DNA of 64,000 bases from Rhodococcus spelaei (GCF_006704125.1 NZ_VIGH01000001.1:372001-436000), one strand, 5' to 3'. Counted from the first letter of the stretch, positions 16,599-26,770 are shown. The notes: a model not told the origin generated them from the letters alone. A program made the numbers and translations.

Positions 16599-17966
16599 TC
16601 AGCTGACCGGGACCGGCTGCGGCCAGCGCGGGTGCGCGGCGTCGATGACGACCGCGTGGGTGTGCCGGTAGAGGTCGTCCCCGACGAGGTCGGCCGCCGC
16701 CCGCTCGGCGGGGGTGAGCGACTCCGCGTCGTGCAGGTGGGTGATCAACTCCGGGTCGTGCCGCGGCCACATCCACAGTGCCGCACCGAGTCCGGCGGCA
16801 CCGATCACCGACAGCGTCACCCAGGTCGTGGTCAACCCGGAGGCCGCGAGCCATCCCGCGATCGGGTAGGTGACCAGCCACGCAAGGTGGGAGAGCGAGA
16901 ACTGTGCGGCGAACAGGGCGGGTCGGTCCGCCGGGCCGGAGGACCGCCGCAGCACCTGGCCGGTGGGGGTGAGCACCGCAGCGGTGCCGGCGCCGACGAC
17001 CGCCCACACTCCGACCGCGGCGGCCCAGCGCCAGTTGCCACCGTCCGCGAGCGAGAGCAGGATCGCCGCCCCGAGACCGGCGAGCAGCGTTCCGCCGCCT
17101 GCCAGCATCACCGGCCGGGCCCCGACCCGGTCCAGCACCCGCGGTGCGGTGAGCGCGATGATCATCGTCCCGAACCCGTTGGCGGCCAGCAGAACCGCCA
17201 CGCCGGACTGGGTTCCGCCGAGGCTGTCGCGGACGTAGTTGACGGTGTTGACCATGATCACCGACCCCGCCGCCGCAACCGCGAGGTTCAGGCCGAGGAG
17301 TCCCCGCAGGCGTGGGGTGGCCGCGAAGATGCGCAGGCCGACCGTGATCCGGTCCCGGAACGTGCCCTCCGTGGTTGCCGTGCTGTCGGGGATGCGCGTG
17401 GCGATCACCAGGGCGGCCGAGACAACGAATCCGATTGCGGTGCCGACGAACAGCCAGTGGAAGCTCACCAGGGTCAGGGCAACCGCGGCCAGCATCGGGC
17501 TCAGCAGGGTCTCCATCGTGGCGGCCAGCTGCGCGGCCGACAGCGCGCGGGTGTACTCGCGTTCGTCGGGGAGGATGTCCGGGATGATCGCCTGATAGGT
17601 CGGGGTGTACGCGGCGGAAGCGGTCTGCAGGATCGCGATCAGCAGGTAGATCTGCCAGACCTGGTCGACGAACGGCAGCGCCATCACGATCGCCCCGCGA
17701 ATCGCGTTGAGCGAGATCAGGAACGGTCGCCGGGGGAGCCGGCCCGCGTAGGCGGCGACGACCGGGGCGACGGTGACGTAGACGACCATCTTGATGGTCA
17801 GTGCGGTGCCGAGCACCGCTGCCGCGTCGGCGCCTGCGAGCTCGTAGGCGAGCAGCCCGAGCGCGACCGTGGTCAGGCCGGTGCCGAACAGGGCCGACAC
17901 CTGGGCGGTGAACAGCCGGAGGTAGTCGCGGTTCGCGAACAGCGACGTGAGGGTGGACTCGGACAC
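16599..17966 (-). CDS. MFS transporter
   Basis: A 455-residue protein with about 12 hydrophobic segments in two halves. The loop after helix 2 reads GRLPRRPFL, a degenerate MFS motif A, and the polar C-terminal tail (~55 residues) has several His residues (HDPELITHLHDAE, YRHTHAVV). GTG 17966 follows AAGGAA. It lies 82 nt downstream of the His-rich protein gene, in the same direction and under the CsoR-like operator at 18980, so copper or another soft-metal stress is the likely context; the substrate is not known from sequence. Confidence 0.82.
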   Translation of the reverse strand: MSESTLTSLFANRDYLRLFTAQVSALFGTGLTTVALGLLAYELAGADAAAVLGTALTIKMVVYVTVAPVVAAYAGRLPRRPFLISLNAIRGAIVMALPFVDQVWQIYLLIAILQTASAAYTPTYQAIIPDILPDEREYTRALSAAQLAATMETLLSPMLAAVALTLVSFHWLFVGTAIGFVVSAALVIATRIPDSTATTEGTFRDRITVGLRIFAATPRLRGLLGLNLAVAAAGSVIMVNTVNYVRDSLGGTQSGVAVLLAANGFGTMIIALTAPRVLDRVGARPVMLAGGGTLLAGLGAAILLSLADGGNWRWAAAVGVWAVVGAGTAAVLTPTGQVLRRSSGPADRPALFAAQFSLSHLAWLVTYPIAGWLAASGLTTTWVTLSVIGAAGLGAALWMWPRHDPELITHLHDAESLTPAERAAADLVGDDLYRHTHAVVIDAAHPRWPQPVPVS

Positions 17967-18048
17967 GGTGGTGGGTTCCTTCGTCGATGGGGTGGGTCGC
18001 GGGTACGCGGACAGCAGCAGTCGCACATCGGGTCGCCTCCGGTGGGTG

Positions 18049-18936
18049 TCAGTGGTGGTGGTGTGCGGCCGCGGTGAGGGTGAACGCGGCGGTGCGGACG
18101 GTGTCGTCGTGCCGGAAGTCGAGGAACAGGCGGTACGTTCCGACGCCCGGTGCTGCGGTGTGGAAGGTGACGGCAGGGCCGGGCGCGGTGACCCCGTCGC
18201 CGGGCGCCCCGTTCGGGTGGACGTGGACGTAGGCGAGGTCGCCCGCGCGCAGCACCACCAGGTGCCCGTAGGCGCCGAGGTACGGCTGCAGGTCGGTGAC
18301 GGGCACGCCGTTCCGGCGGACGGTGAGGGTCAGCAGGCCGCCAGCGCCGGTGGTCAGGTCCCCGTCGAGGGTGACCTCGTAGTCGTCGACGACGGCGGCG
18401 CGGTTCGGGGCGGGCGTCGGCCGGGGGTCGTAGTCGCCGGCGACGGCGAGGTCGGCGCCGAGCGTGATCGTGCGTCCGAGCGCGGTCGGCGCGATGTCGG
18501 TGAACACCCGGTAGGCGCCGGCCTCCGGCAGGTGCAGGCGCACCGACCAGGTGCCGTCGTCGGCGAGCTCGGGGTGCACGTGCCAGAAGCCGGTCAGCTC
18601 GCGCTGCGCGACGATCAGGTGCAGGTCGCGGTCGTGGATCGAGGTGTAGTCGGTGACCGGGCGGCCGTCGGGGCCGAGGATGCGGAACCGGAGGTCGAGG
18701 TCGCCGGGCCGGACGACGGTCTCGGCCAGGTCCAGGGTGTAGCCGTCCTGTGTGATCTGCAGTCCGCCCGGCAGTCCCGCGGGATGGTCGCCGCCGCCGT
18801 GCGCGTGAGCCGTGTGGCCGCCGTGGCCAGCGTGGGCGTGGGCTTGGGCCTGGTCGGCGGCCACGTGGCCGCCGTTGGCGTGGCCGCCGTTGGCGTGGGT
18901 GCCGTGTGCGTGCTGGTCGTGGGTGTGGGTGCTCAT
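18049..18936 (-). CDS. His-rich putative metal-binding protein
   Basis: A 295-residue protein. The first ~55 residues are a His/Gly/Ala repeat region (STHTHDQHAHGTHANGGHAN) and the C-terminus ends in AAAHHHH. Between them are two beta-sandwich-like repeats (FWHVHPELADDGTWSVRLHL; YVHVHPNGAPGDGV) each with an HVHP motif. No signal peptide or membrane helix is visible. The composition and the perfect CsoR-type operator 43 bp upstream of the start point to a copper (or similar metal) buffer; this is inference. ATG 18936 has GAGGAA 6 nt upstream. It is the first gene of a unit with the MFS transporter. Confidence 0.75.
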   Translation of the reverse strand: MSTHTHDQHAHGTHANGGHANGGHVAADQAQAHAHAGHGGHTAHAHGGGDHPAGLPGGLQITQDGYTLDLAETVVRPGDLDLRFRILGPDGRPVTDYTSIHDRDLHLIVAQRELTGFWHVHPELADDGTWSVRLHLPEAGAYRVFTDIAPTALGRTITLGADLAVAGDYDPRPTPAPNRAAVVDDYEVTLDGDLTTGAGGLLTLTVRRNGVPVTDLQPYLGAYGHLVVLRAGDLAYVHVHPNGAPGDGVTAPGPAVTFHTAAPGVGTYRLFLDFRHDDTVRTAAFTLTAAAHHHH

Positions 18937-18979
18937 CGTCGTTCCTCTCGTTGCGGGGTGGTCCCAGGAACGAAGATAC

Positions 18980-18996
18980 ATACCCCCTGGGGGTAT
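18980..18996 (-). promoter_or_regulatory. CsoR/CstR-type operator, ATACCCCC-T-GGGGGTAT
   Basis: A perfect 17-bp palindrome with G/C tracts, the hallmark of CsoR-family (copper or persulfide sensor) operators, 43 bp upstream of the His-rich protein gene. No csoR gene is in the window. Related sites lie at 52208 and 52241. Confidence 0.75.
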
Positions 18997-19066
18997 CGCA
19001 AGGGGTGTGGAGAATCGCCGTGCGGGGTGTGTCGGGGTTCGACCGGGTGGCTGGTCCCGGCCGGGG

Positions 19067-20977
19067 TCAGTGCCGGGTGACGACGACGAACGGTCCGACC
19101 TCGGTCGTGGTGAACCGCGGGTCGTCGAACAGGGAGGTCGGGAAGGTCACGGTGTAGCGCTTGACGTTCGGGTCGTTCGGGTACACGTCCTGCGCCAGCC
19201 GCAGCGTGTAGCCGTCGGCGCTCTTGCGGAAGACGAACACATCCGGTGCGCGCCACGGGCTCTCGTCCAGCTGCCGGATCAGGTCGTCGGGACTGGTGGC
19301 CTCGGTCCACCGCCCGATGGCGGCGGCCCGCTTGTCGAACTCGGCGAGGGGGTTCGCGTAGTGCGAGGTCAGGCCCTGGAATCCGAAGTACGGGTAGAAG
19401 CTCAGGAAACTGGTGTCCGCGGTGAGCACCACGGTGTCCGACCGCGGCTCGGGGCGCTGCGATCGGATGGTCGCGTCCACCTCGGAGTAGTAGGACGCGG
19501 CGCCGGGCGGCCGCTTGTCGGCCCGCACGCCGTCGCCGTCGGTGTCGGTGTAGGCGGTGTTGATCTCGGGGGCCAGGTGATGCGGGATCGACTGTGCGAA
19601 CGCCACCGCGCCCAGCGCCCCGACCGCGACCAGTGCGGCCTTGATCCGGGGATTGTCGCTGGTCGCCAGGATGATCCAACGGGAGAAGTCGACGAAGCCG
19701 AAAACGCCTGCAGCGCCGAGCAACACCAGCAGCACCGGCTCGAGACGGAAGGACAGCAGCGTGTTGCCCGCGGCGGTGAAGGCCATCGACAGCAACGACC
19801 ACAGGTACACCGCGACCACACCGATGCCGAGGGACTGGGCTCGCCGCGACGTGGTGGCGCGGCCGACCAGCCACACCGTGCCGAGCAGGCAGAGGGCGCC
19901 GATCAAGGACGCGTCGAACATCGGCAGCGGCAGGGTGGAGCCGGGCTCGGGCAGGTAGTGCGTGGCGGTGCCCGAACCGGCGGGGGAGCCGTGGCGCAGT
20001 TCGAGCAGGAACGGCGTCCACACGATCAACGCGATCAGCCCGGCGATCGCCCCGGCCGCGACGAGCCGCAGCAGCGGATCGCGCACCGCGGCGAATCCGT
20101 CCGCGCGCCATGCCAACCCGGCCGCGACCAGCGCCATCAACGTCACGGCGAACGCGGCCCAGCCGAGGTAGAGGGTGTAGAAGGTGGCGGCCAGGCCGAG
20201 GAAGGCGCCGGTGCCGACGATCGCGCCCCAGCCGCCGGAACCGGGGGCGCGGTGCAGACCGCCCCAGGCCAGCACCAGCACCGGCGGCAGCAGCACCACG
20301 AGCACCGCGCTGTACGGCTCGGGGGAGGCGTAGGCGAGCGCGATCGCGCTCACGGCGAGGGTCACGACGACGGCGAGGTCGGCGCGGATCAGCCTGGACC
20401 ACAACACGAGTGCGATCACCGACGCGACCGCCAGCGACGCGATCGAGTACGGCTTGAAGACCTCCCAGCCGGACATCCCCAGCAGGTTGGCCACGCGTCC
20501 GCCGACCCAGAACCAGCCCGCCGGGTAGAACGACGGCAGGTCGGCGTAGGTCATGTCCTTGAGGGCCGCGGTGTCGGTCATCCGGGTGAGGAACTCGGTG
20601 CGGAACTCCTGGTCCACCGAGACGCCGAACAGGTACAGCTTCGTCGCGGCCAACGGCATCCCGAGGGTGACCGTGACGAATCCGGACACCCCCACCCAGG
20701 AGAGTGCCTTCGCCACCAGGGGGGCGCGACCGGCGCGCAGCAGCCACACCGACACGGCCAGCAGCACCATCGCGGCCACCTGGCCGACAGTGGTCAGGGC
20801 GCGAGTGACGTTGGAGGAGTTGAACGCCGGCCAGTGCACCACCGAGAATGCGACCAGTCCGACCGCCGCGACCACGGCCGCAACGACAGCCGCCAGCACC
20901 ATCTCGCCGATCGCCTCGATCGCCCGCCGGGCGGGTTGAACGGGGTGGGGCGGGGCAGTGCTGGCGGTGGTCGTCAC
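19067..20977 (-). CDS. aftA: galactan 5-O-arabinofuranosyltransferase AftA
   Basis: A 636-residue GT-C membrane enzyme that adds the first arabinose residues to galactan from decaprenyl-phospho-arabinose. Around 11-13 membrane segments occupy residues ~25-425 and an extracytoplasmic domain (~430-636) follows. The loop DQEFRTEFLTRMTDT with DLPSFYPAGWFWVGGR is characteristic of AftA. It follows dprE2 in the same direction, as in M. tuberculosis, but with an 83-bp gap containing a dispersed palindromic repeat. Unlike M. tuberculosis, embC does not follow; emb is ~18 kb further along. Confidence 0.92.
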   Translation of the reverse strand: MTTTASTAPPHPVQPARRAIEAIGEMVLAAVVAAVVAAVGLVAFSVVHWPAFNSSNVTRALTTVGQVAAMVLLAVSVWLLRAGRAPLVAKALSWVGVSGFVTVTLGMPLAATKLYLFGVSVDQEFRTEFLTRMTDTAALKDMTYADLPSFYPAGWFWVGGRVANLLGMSGWEVFKPYSIASLAVASVIALVLWSRLIRADLAVVVTLAVSAIALAYASPEPYSAVLVVLLPPVLVLAWGGLHRAPGSGGWGAIVGTGAFLGLAATFYTLYLGWAAFAVTLMALVAAGLAWRADGFAAVRDPLLRLVAAGAIAGLIALIVWTPFLLELRHGSPAGSGTATHYLPEPGSTLPLPMFDASLIGALCLLGTVWLVGRATTSRRAQSLGIGVVAVYLWSLLSMAFTAAGNTLLSFRLEPVLLVLLGAAGVFGFVDFSRWIILATSDNPRIKAALVAVGALGAVAFAQSIPHHLAPEINTAYTDTDGDGVRADKRPPGAASYYSEVDATIRSQRPEPRSDTVVLTADTSFLSFYPYFGFQGLTSHYANPLAEFDKRAAAIGRWTEATSPDDLIRQLDESPWRAPDVFVFRKSADGYTLRLAQDVYPNDPNVKRYTVTFPTSLFDDPRFTTTEVGPFVVVTRH

Positions 20978-21000
20978 GAATTCGGAGTCTAGGCGCTACG

Positions 21001-21050
21001 CGCCCGTGAGTACTTGTGGCCCGCAGGCGGACCAGAAGGACTCACGGGCG
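21001..21050. repeat. dispersed palindromic repeat, copy 1
   Basis: A 15-bp stem CGCCCGTGAGTACTT pairs with AAGGACTCACGGGCG (one mismatch) around a 20-nt loop. With its GCGGCTCCGCC-type flank it is nearly the reverse complement of the element at 59376-59430. Here it sits between dprE2 and aftA and could attenuate or process that transcript. Confidence 0.7.
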
Positions 21051-21060
21051 GCGGAGCCGC

Positions 21061-21822
21061 CTAGACCGGCAGCTTGCGGAAGACGGCGCGGGGGACGTGC
21101 CGCAGGATCACCATCACGAAGCGGAACGGGCCCGGTGCCCAGACGATTTCCTTGCCCTTGTCGGACGCGGAGACGGCCAGCGCGGCGACGTCCTCCTTGT
21201 TCACCGTCAGCGGGGCCTCCTTGACGTGCGCACTGAACTGCGTGCGCACCATACCCGGGCGGACCACGGTCACCTTCGGGCCGTACTCGGCGAGGGCCTC
21301 GCCGAGGCCCAGGTAGAAGCCGTCCAGGCCGGCCTTGGTGGAGCCGTAGACGAAGTTGGCGCGCTTGACGCGCTCGCCCGCCACCGAGGACATCGCGATG
21401 ATGCGACCGAAGCCCTGCGCCTTCATCTTCTCGCCGACCAGCACACCGACGGAGACAGCCGCGGTGTAGTTGACGTTGGCCACCAGCACGGCCTTGCGCT
21501 GGTTCTGCCACAGCTCCTCGGCGTCGGCGTCCAGGCCGAACGCGACGATCGCGACGTCGACGTCGCCCTTCGACCACGCCTCGTCGATGACCTTCGGGTG
21601 CGACTCGGTGTCGACGGCGTCGAAGTCGATGACGTCGACCTCGGTGGCGCCCTTGGCCTTCAGCTGCGCGACGGCGCCGTCACGGCCCGGGTCGCCAGGC
21701 AGCGCGGCCAGGATGACCCGCATCGGCGCCTTCTCGAGGTACTTCTCGCAGATCGCGAGGCCGATCTCCGAGGTGCCGCCGAGCAGCAGGAGGGTCTGGG
21801 GGTTACCCACGGCGTTGATCAT
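21061..21822 (-). CDS. dprE2: decaprenylphosphoryl-2-keto-ribose reductase DprE2
   Basis: A 253-residue short-chain dehydrogenase that completes epimerisation of decaprenylphosphoryl-ribose to decaprenylphosphoryl-arabinose with NADH. The cofactor loop GGTSEIG (15-21), Ser of AMSSVAG (~146) and the Tyr159-x3-Lys163 pair in VYGSTKAG are intact. The C-terminal [10 protein letters not shown] is typical. Its ATG overlaps the dprE1 stop (TGATG), coupling the two enzymes, which work in sequence. Confidence 0.95.
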   Translation of the reverse strand: MINAVGNPQTLLLLGGTSEIGLAICEKYLEKAPMRVILAALPGDPGRDGAVAQLKAKGATEVDVIDFDAVDTESHPKVIDEAWSKGDVDVAIVAFGLDADAEELWQNQRKAVLVANVNYTAAVSVGVLVGEKMKAQGFGRIIAMSSVAGERVKRANFVYGSTKAGLDGFYLGLGEALAEYGPKVTVVRPGMVRTQFSAHVKEAPLTVNKEDVAALAVSASDKGKEIVWAPGPFRFVMVILRHVPRAVFRKLPV

Positions 21823-23273
21823 CAGTGCAGTTCCAACCTTCTGGACATGTCGGAGGCGAAAACGCCTGTGGGGTCGTATTTGCGACGGGTCGCGATCCAC
21901 TCGCCGATCCGCGGGTACATCGCGTGGAAGGTCTCGGCGTTGGTGCGCGAGTCCTTCGCGGTGTACAGCCGGCCACCGAACTCGAGCACCCGCTTGTCGA
22001 GTTCGGTGACGAACTCGTTGAGGCCGGCCTTGATCGGGAAGTCGACGCAGACGTTCCAGCCGCGCATCGGGAAGCTCAGCGGGGCCTGGTTGCCGTCGCC
22101 GAACAGCTTGAACACGTTGAGGAACGAGTAGTGCCCGGAGCGTTGGATGTCGACGATGATCTTCTTGAACTCGTCGACGGCGTCGGTCGGGACCACGAAC
22201 TGGTACTGCAGGAATCCGTTGGACCCGTAGGCGCGGTTCCACTCGCCGAACAGGTCGAGCGGGTGGTAGAACGCCGTCAGGTTCTGGACCTGGTTCGTCG
22301 CGTTCTTCGTCTTGCGGTAGTACAGCTCGCCGACGATCGTGAAGTCGAACTTGTTGGCCAGGCCGTTCGGGAAGATGTCCGGGAACGTCACCAGGGGCTT
22401 GGCGTTGAACCGCAGCGGATCCTTCTGCAGCTTCGCCGGCAGTTGGTCGAGCGTGGCGAGGCTGCCGCGCGAGACGGCGGCGCGCCCGAGCTTCGGCGGC
22501 GCGGAGATCGCGTCGAACCACGCCGAGGAGTAGTCGTAGTTGGCCTCGCTGCCGTCGCTGTGCAGCGCGATCGTCTCGTCGAGACTTTCCGTGCGCCTGC
22601 TGTCGGCGATGAAGTACGCCGTCTCGGTCGGCGTCATCTTGATGGTGGCGCGCAGGATGATGCCGGTCAGGCCCATGCCGCCGACCGTCGCCCAGAACAG
22701 CGCGCCCTTCGGGTCGTTCTTGCCGCCCTTCGGGGTCAGCTTGCGCACCTGACCGTCCGCGGTGAGCAGGTCCAGCGACACGACGTGGTTGCCGAAGCTG
22801 CCCGCGCTGTGGTGGTTCTTGCCGTGGATGTCGGAGCCGATCGCGCCGCCGATGGTGACCTGGCGGGTGCCGGGCAGGACCGGGACCCACAGGCCGAACG
22901 GCAGAGCCGCCTTCATCAGCTGGTCCAGGTTCACACCGGCGTCGACGTCGACCAGCCCGGTCTCCCGGTCGATGCGATGAATGCGGCTCAGCGCATTCAT
23001 GTCGATGACCAGGCCGCCCGCGTTCTGCGCGGGATCGCCGTAGGAGCGGCCGAGGCCGCGGGCGATGACGCCACGGCGCAGGTGGCTCGGCTTCCCGTCG
23101 TTGTGCTCGGCGACCTGCGCGACTGCGCTGGCGATCACCTCGACGTCGGGGGTGGACAGCACCTCCGCGGTGGTCGGGGCGGTGCGCCCCCAACCGGTGA
23201 GGGTGCGGGTCTGGGTTGTCAGAGGCTGCGGCGGCGTGAGCGCGGCAGGCGACTCTTCTGCTGTCGTGGACAT
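21822..23273 (-). CDS. dprE1: decaprenylphosphoryl-beta-D-ribose 2'-oxidase DprE1
   Basis: A 483-residue FAD enzyme of the VAO/PCMH fold. The FAD region contains [20 protein letters not shown] and [20 protein letters not shown]. The C-terminal part has [14 protein letters not shown]: Cys409 corresponds to Cys387 of M. tuberculosis DprE1, the residue attacked by benzothiazinones, so this organism carries the sensitive form. ATG 23273 is chosen over upstream starts; a TANNNT box (TAACCT) 8 nt ahead suggests a leaderless transcript. Divergent from gtrA, as in M. tuberculosis Rv3789/Rv3790. Confidence 0.96.
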   Translation of the reverse strand: MSTTAEESPAALTPPQPLTTQTRTLTGWGRTAPTTAEVLSTPDVEVIASAVAQVAEHNDGKPSHLRRGVIARGLGRSYGDPAQNAGGLVIDMNALSRIHRIDRETGLVDVDAGVNLDQLMKAALPFGLWVPVLPGTRQVTIGGAIGSDIHGKNHHSAGSFGNHVVSLDLLTADGQVRKLTPKGGKNDPKGALFWATVGGMGLTGIILRATIKMTPTETAYFIADSRRTESLDETIALHSDGSEANYDYSSAWFDAISAPPKLGRAAVSRGSLATLDQLPAKLQKDPLRFNAKPLVTFPDIFPNGLANKFDFTIVGELYYRKTKNATNQVQNLTAFYHPLDLFGEWNRAYGSNGFLQYQFVVPTDAVDEFKKIIVDIQRSGHYSFLNVFKLFGDGNQAPLSFPMRGWNVCVDFPIKAGLNEFVTELDKRVLEFGGRLYTAKDSRTNAETFHAMYPRIGEWIATRRKYDPTGVFASDMSRRLELH

Positions 23274-23416
23274 CGGTGTAGAGGTTACTCGTCGGCCGCG
23301 ATTGCATACCCCGGTCGCTGCGCCGAGTGTGCAGATCCGGTCGCCGAAACTCGACATTTGCCCCGACAACTGCACGCTCGTCGGGCCTCCGTCGCACCGT
23401 CGCCTACGCTCGATTC

Positions 23417-23884
23417 GTGTCCGGTACCCCCCAAAGTCCCAAGCCGCACGTGCCGCTGGCCGTCGACCTCCCGTTGGCCGACGAGTCGGTGCAGCCCGAG
23501 GTCGATCTCAAGACCCAGATCGTGCGTTTCGTGGCGACCGGCGCGTTGTCCGCGGTGGTCGATTTCGGCCTGTACGTGGTCGGCCTGGCGATCGGGTTGC
23601 CCGTCGCCGTGGCCAAGTCGATCAGCTTCGTCGCCGGCACCACCACCGCCTACGTCATCAACCGCCGGTGGACGTTCCAGGCGGAACCGAGTCGCGCGCG
23701 GTTCATCGCCGTGGTGGCGCTCTACGCGGTGACCTTCGCGGTGCAGGTCGGCCTCAATCAGGTTATGTACCACACCTTTCCGGACGTGTGGTGGCGCGTC
23801 CCGCTCGCCTACCTGATCGCGCAGGGCACCGCGACGGTGATCAACTTCCTGGTCCAGCGGATGGTGATCTTCAAGATCCGGTAG
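23417..23884 (+). CDS. GtrA-family membrane protein (Rv3789-like)
   Basis: A 155-residue protein with four membrane helices: [58 protein letters not shown] and [20 protein letters not shown], with the GtrA motif NRRWTF. The mycobacterial counterpart is needed for arabinan assembly and may anchor or flip the lipid-linked sugar. A -10-like TACGCT ends 6 nt before GTG 23417, so the mRNA is probably leaderless; the longer frame upstream is not needed. Confidence 0.88.
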   Translation: MSGTPQSPKPHVPLAVDLPLADESVQPEVDLKTQIVRFVATGALSAVVDFGLYVVGLAIGLPVAVAKSISFVAGTTTAYVINRRWTFQAEPSRARFIAVVALYAVTFAVQVGLNQVMYHTFPDVWWRVPLAYLIAQGTATVINFLVQRMVIFKIR

Positions 23885-23975
23885 TCGCGGCGGTCGGTCG
23901 TCATCCTTGCCGGGTGACGACAAGGCCGTCGGTCCGGGGAATGGTGGGGTGACGCCCAACTTCTCGGAGGAACAC

Positions 23976-25364
23976 ATGCCCAGTTCACCAGTCCACGGCA
24001 CCTTGGCGAATGTTCGGATGGACGGCGAGCTTCCCCGCCGCGCGGACCTGCCGACGATCTTCGACGAGCTCGATCATCAGCTGGCCTGCCAGGCGTACCT
24101 GTGGTCCTTGCCGCTGGTGTCGTACGCCCAATGGCAGGCGCAGCACCGGGACGTGTTCGGCGCGACGGACTACGACCTGGTGCACTACGTCACCTATCAG
24201 GACCGTCTCGGCCTCATCACGGCGAATGCGACGACGCCGTACATCCTGAACTTCATCGACCTCAGCCAGACCGGACCGCTGGTCGTGGAACTGCCACCCG
24301 GACCGACCGCGGGCGGGTTGTCCGACTTCTGGCAGCGCGAATGCGGGATCCTCGGCGAGATGGGCCCGGACCAGGGCCGCGGTGGCAAGCACTTGATCGT
24401 TCCGCCCGGGCAGGACACGCCCGACGTCGACGACAGCTACTACGTGCACGAGGCGAGCGGCATGAACGTTATGTTCGGCTTCCGCACGCTGGACCCCGAC
24501 CCGGCGCGGTCCCAGAAGCTGGTCGACGGGATCCGGATCACCCCGTTCGATGGACGCGAGGCACCGCAGACCCGGATCGTCTCCCCGGCAGGCCGGGCGT
24601 GGAACGGCGACCAGCCGCGCGGCCTCGACTACTGGGTTCGACTGCACGACATCTATCAGCACGAGATCGTCGACGAGCGCGACCGCTTCTACCTGGCGAT
24701 GCTCAAACAGCTGGGCATCGAGAAGGGCAAACCGTTCGAACCCGACGAGCGGCTGACCCGGATCCTGACCGCGGCTACCGCCACAGGTGAGCTGATGGCG
24801 CAGGCCAACTCGTTCGCCAAGCGCTTCCCGGGGGCCCTGTACTGGCCGGACCGGCAGTGGGATCTGGTCGCCCAGCTCGACCACTCCGATCAGCGTGGCG
24901 AGCACCACGACCAGCTGCTCGAGCGCGCCGCCTGGTTCTACGAGGCGGTCAGCTTCTCCGAGGCGATGAAGAGTCAGACGCCGGGCGTCGGACAGGCGTA
25001 CCTCGGCGCGTACACCGACGCGGCGGGCGAGTGGTTGGACGGCGGCGAGCACTACACGCTGCACGTCCCCGCCGATCCGCCCGCCAAGTTGTTCTGGTCG
25101 GCCACCGTCTACGACGTCGACACCCGCTGCCTGATCGACAACGAGCAGCAGCGCGGCGACCGTGGATCGCGCGATCCCGACCTCGTCAAGAATGACGACG
25201 GCTCCGTCGACCTCTACTTCGGGCCGACCGCGCCGGGCGGCAGGGAGGCCAACTGGGTCCAGACCATCCCGGGCCGGCACTGGTTCTCATACTTCCGGTT
25301 CTACGGCCCCTTGGAACCGTACTTCGACCGCAGTTGGAAACTGGGGGACATCACCCCCGCCTGA
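23976..25364 (+). CDS. DUF1254/DUF1214 domain protein
   Basis: A 462-residue soluble protein with an N-terminal DUF1254 region (LACQAYLWSLPLVSYAQWQA; TPYILNFIDLSQTGPLVVEL) and a C-terminal DUF1214 region (YTLHVPADPPAKLFWSATVY; GREANWVQTIPGRHWFSYFR; FYGPLEPYFDRSWKLGDI). The biochemical role of this family is not known. There is no signal peptide, although many relatives are secreted. ATG 23976 follows GGAGG by 6 nt. It ends 11 nt before the convergent protease gene. Confidence 0.85.
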   Translation: MPSSPVHGTLANVRMDGELPRRADLPTIFDELDHQLACQAYLWSLPLVSYAQWQAQHRDVFGATDYDLVHYVTYQDRLGLITANATTPYILNFIDLSQTGPLVVELPPGPTAGGLSDFWQRECGILGEMGPDQGRGGKHLIVPPGQDTPDVDDSYYVHEASGMNVMFGFRTLDPDPARSQKLVDGIRITPFDGREAPQTRIVSPAGRAWNGDQPRGLDYWVRLHDIYQHEIVDERDRFYLAMLKQLGIEKGKPFEPDERLTRILTAATATGELMAQANSFAKRFPGALYWPDRQWDLVAQLDHSDQRGEHHDQLLERAAWFYEAVSFSEAMKSQTPGVGQAYLGAYTDAAGEWLDGGEHYTLHVPADPPAKLFWSATVYDVDTRCLIDNEQQRGDRGSRDPDLVKNDDGSVDLYFGPTAPGGREANWVQTIPGRHWFSYFRFYGPLEPYFDRSWKLGDITPA

Positions 25365-25374
25365 GAACGGACAG

Positions 25375-26541
25375 TCAGGGTGCGCCGACGGTCAGCGTCA
25401 GCGATCCCGTCCGCTGCCGGCCGCCGCCGTCGACCCAGCCGAGGTCGACGCGGTCGCCGGGATGGCGGGCGGTCATCTCGACGGTCAGGTCGCTCGACGA
25501 GCGGATCGGGTTCGCGCCCCAGGACACGATCACGTCTCCCCGCGCGATCCCGGCCTGTTCGGCGGGGCTGCCCGCGCCGACCGCGACCACCTTGGCCCCG
25601 GACTGGGTCTCGCCGACATCGGTGACGGCGACGCCGAGCAGCGGCGTCGGCCCGATGTGCACGGTCTCCGAGGTCCGGCCCCCGCGGATCTGGTCCGCCA
25701 GCGCGACGGCATCGTCGATCGGGATGGCGTAGGACTCGATCGGGATCGGCGCGCCCGTCGTCGGCGGCGAATCCGGTGCGGGCGTGGAGCCGGCGGAATG
25801 CCCCGGATCGACAGGCGCCGGACGCATCCCGGTGTTGCCCGCGGTGCTGACGCCGACGACCTTGCCGAACGCGTCGACCAGTGGCCCGCCGGAGTCGCCG
25901 GGCCGGATGTCCGCGTCGACCTCGATCATGCCGGTGAGCCGGTTGCGACTGCCGTCCGAGGCGTTGCGCGCGGTGACCGACTGGCCGACGCCGACCACTT
26001 CGCCGGGCGCGGACAGCGGTATCCCGCCGCCCTCCGCGTTGCCGATCGCGATGACCGGGTCGTGCCGGTGCAGGTCCGCGGACCGGCCGAGCGTGGCGGT
26101 CGGCAGGCCGGTCACGTCGTCGAGTCGCAGCACCGCGACGTCCCGGAACCGGTCGTAGCCGAGTACCTGCGCGGTGTGGCGGGACCCGTCGACGAGGGTG
26201 GTGGCGCTGATGTCGGTGGCGCCGTCGATGACGTGGTGGTTGGTCAGCACCACACCGTCGGGGGTGAGCACGATGCCGGTGCCCGCGGTGGTCAGCGGGC
26301 CCGCGGCGGAGGTGATGGTGACGATGGTCGGCACCACGCGGGCCGCGATCTCGGCGGGGGCGAGCGGGACGGGCGCGGGCGCGGGGGCGGCGACCGGTGC
26401 CGGGATGTTCGGCAGGGTGGGCGAGTCGGTGCCGAGTCGGCCGCCGACCAGCAGGCATCCGGCGACCGCGGCGACGAGCAGCAGCGCACGCAGGCCACGG
26501 TGACGCGGCGGCCGTCGTCGGTCGCGCTCCCTGCTGTCCAT
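25375..26541 (-). CDS. membrane-anchored HtrA-like serine protease with PDZ domain
   Basis: A 388-residue protein: short Arg-rich cytoplasmic tail, one membrane helix (ALLLVAAVAGCLLVGG), Pro/Ala linker, trypsin-like domain and a C-terminal PDZ domain (~295-385; LLGVAVTDVGETQSGAKVVA, GSPAEQAGIARGDVIVSWG). The triad is complete: His103 (TNHHV), Asp134 (RDVAVLRL) and Ser217 (RPGDSGGPL). It should act outside the membrane on misfolded or regulatory envelope proteins. The start may be GTG 26547 or ATG 26541; neither has a strong ribosome binding site. Confidence 0.9.
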   Translation of the reverse strand: MDSRERDRRRPPRHRGLRALLLVAAVAGCLLVGGRLGTDSPTLPNIPAPVAAPAPAPVPLAPAEIAARVVPTIVTITSAAGPLTTAGTGIVLTPDGVVLTNHHVIDGATDISATTLVDGSRHTAQVLGYDRFRDVAVLRLDDVTGLPTATLGRSADLHRHDPVIAIGNAEGGGIPLSAPGEVVGVGQSVTARNASDGSRNRLTGMIEVDADIRPGDSGGPLVDAFGKVVGVSTAGNTGMRPAPVDPGHSAGSTPAPDSPPTTGAPIPIESYAIPIDDAVALADQIRGGRTSETVHIGPTPLLGVAVTDVGETQSGAKVVAVGAGSPAEQAGIARGDVIVSWGANPIRSSSDLTVEMTARHPGDRVDLGWVDGGGRQRTGSLTLTVGAP

Positions 26542-26684
26542 CCACACCCTGCATCCGGCGGCGCAGCCGCCCTCTCCGAATCCTGCGCAGTCGTGCTCTA
26601 GACGCTACTGGGGTCCTGTCGCGAGTGCGCGCTTTCGGGCGCGCGGAAATGAGATGTACGTAACTTTCAGTTGCAGCTAATTCC

Positions 26685-26696
26685 TACTCATGAGTA
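26685..26696. promoter_or_regulatory. TACTCATGAGTA palindrome upstream of the MCE gene
   Basis: A perfect 12-bp palindrome in an AT-rich stretch, 75 bp before the MCE start at 26771. A possible start codon at 26690 lies inside it and has no ribosome binding site, so I treat the palindrome as part of the promoter region. Confidence 0.4.
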
Positions 26697-26770
26697 ATTT
26701 CATTCGCGTACTAGGCAGTGGCGGGGGGCCGGCTGGCCGTGAGAACGACGACGATCAGCAGAGGTGGACG

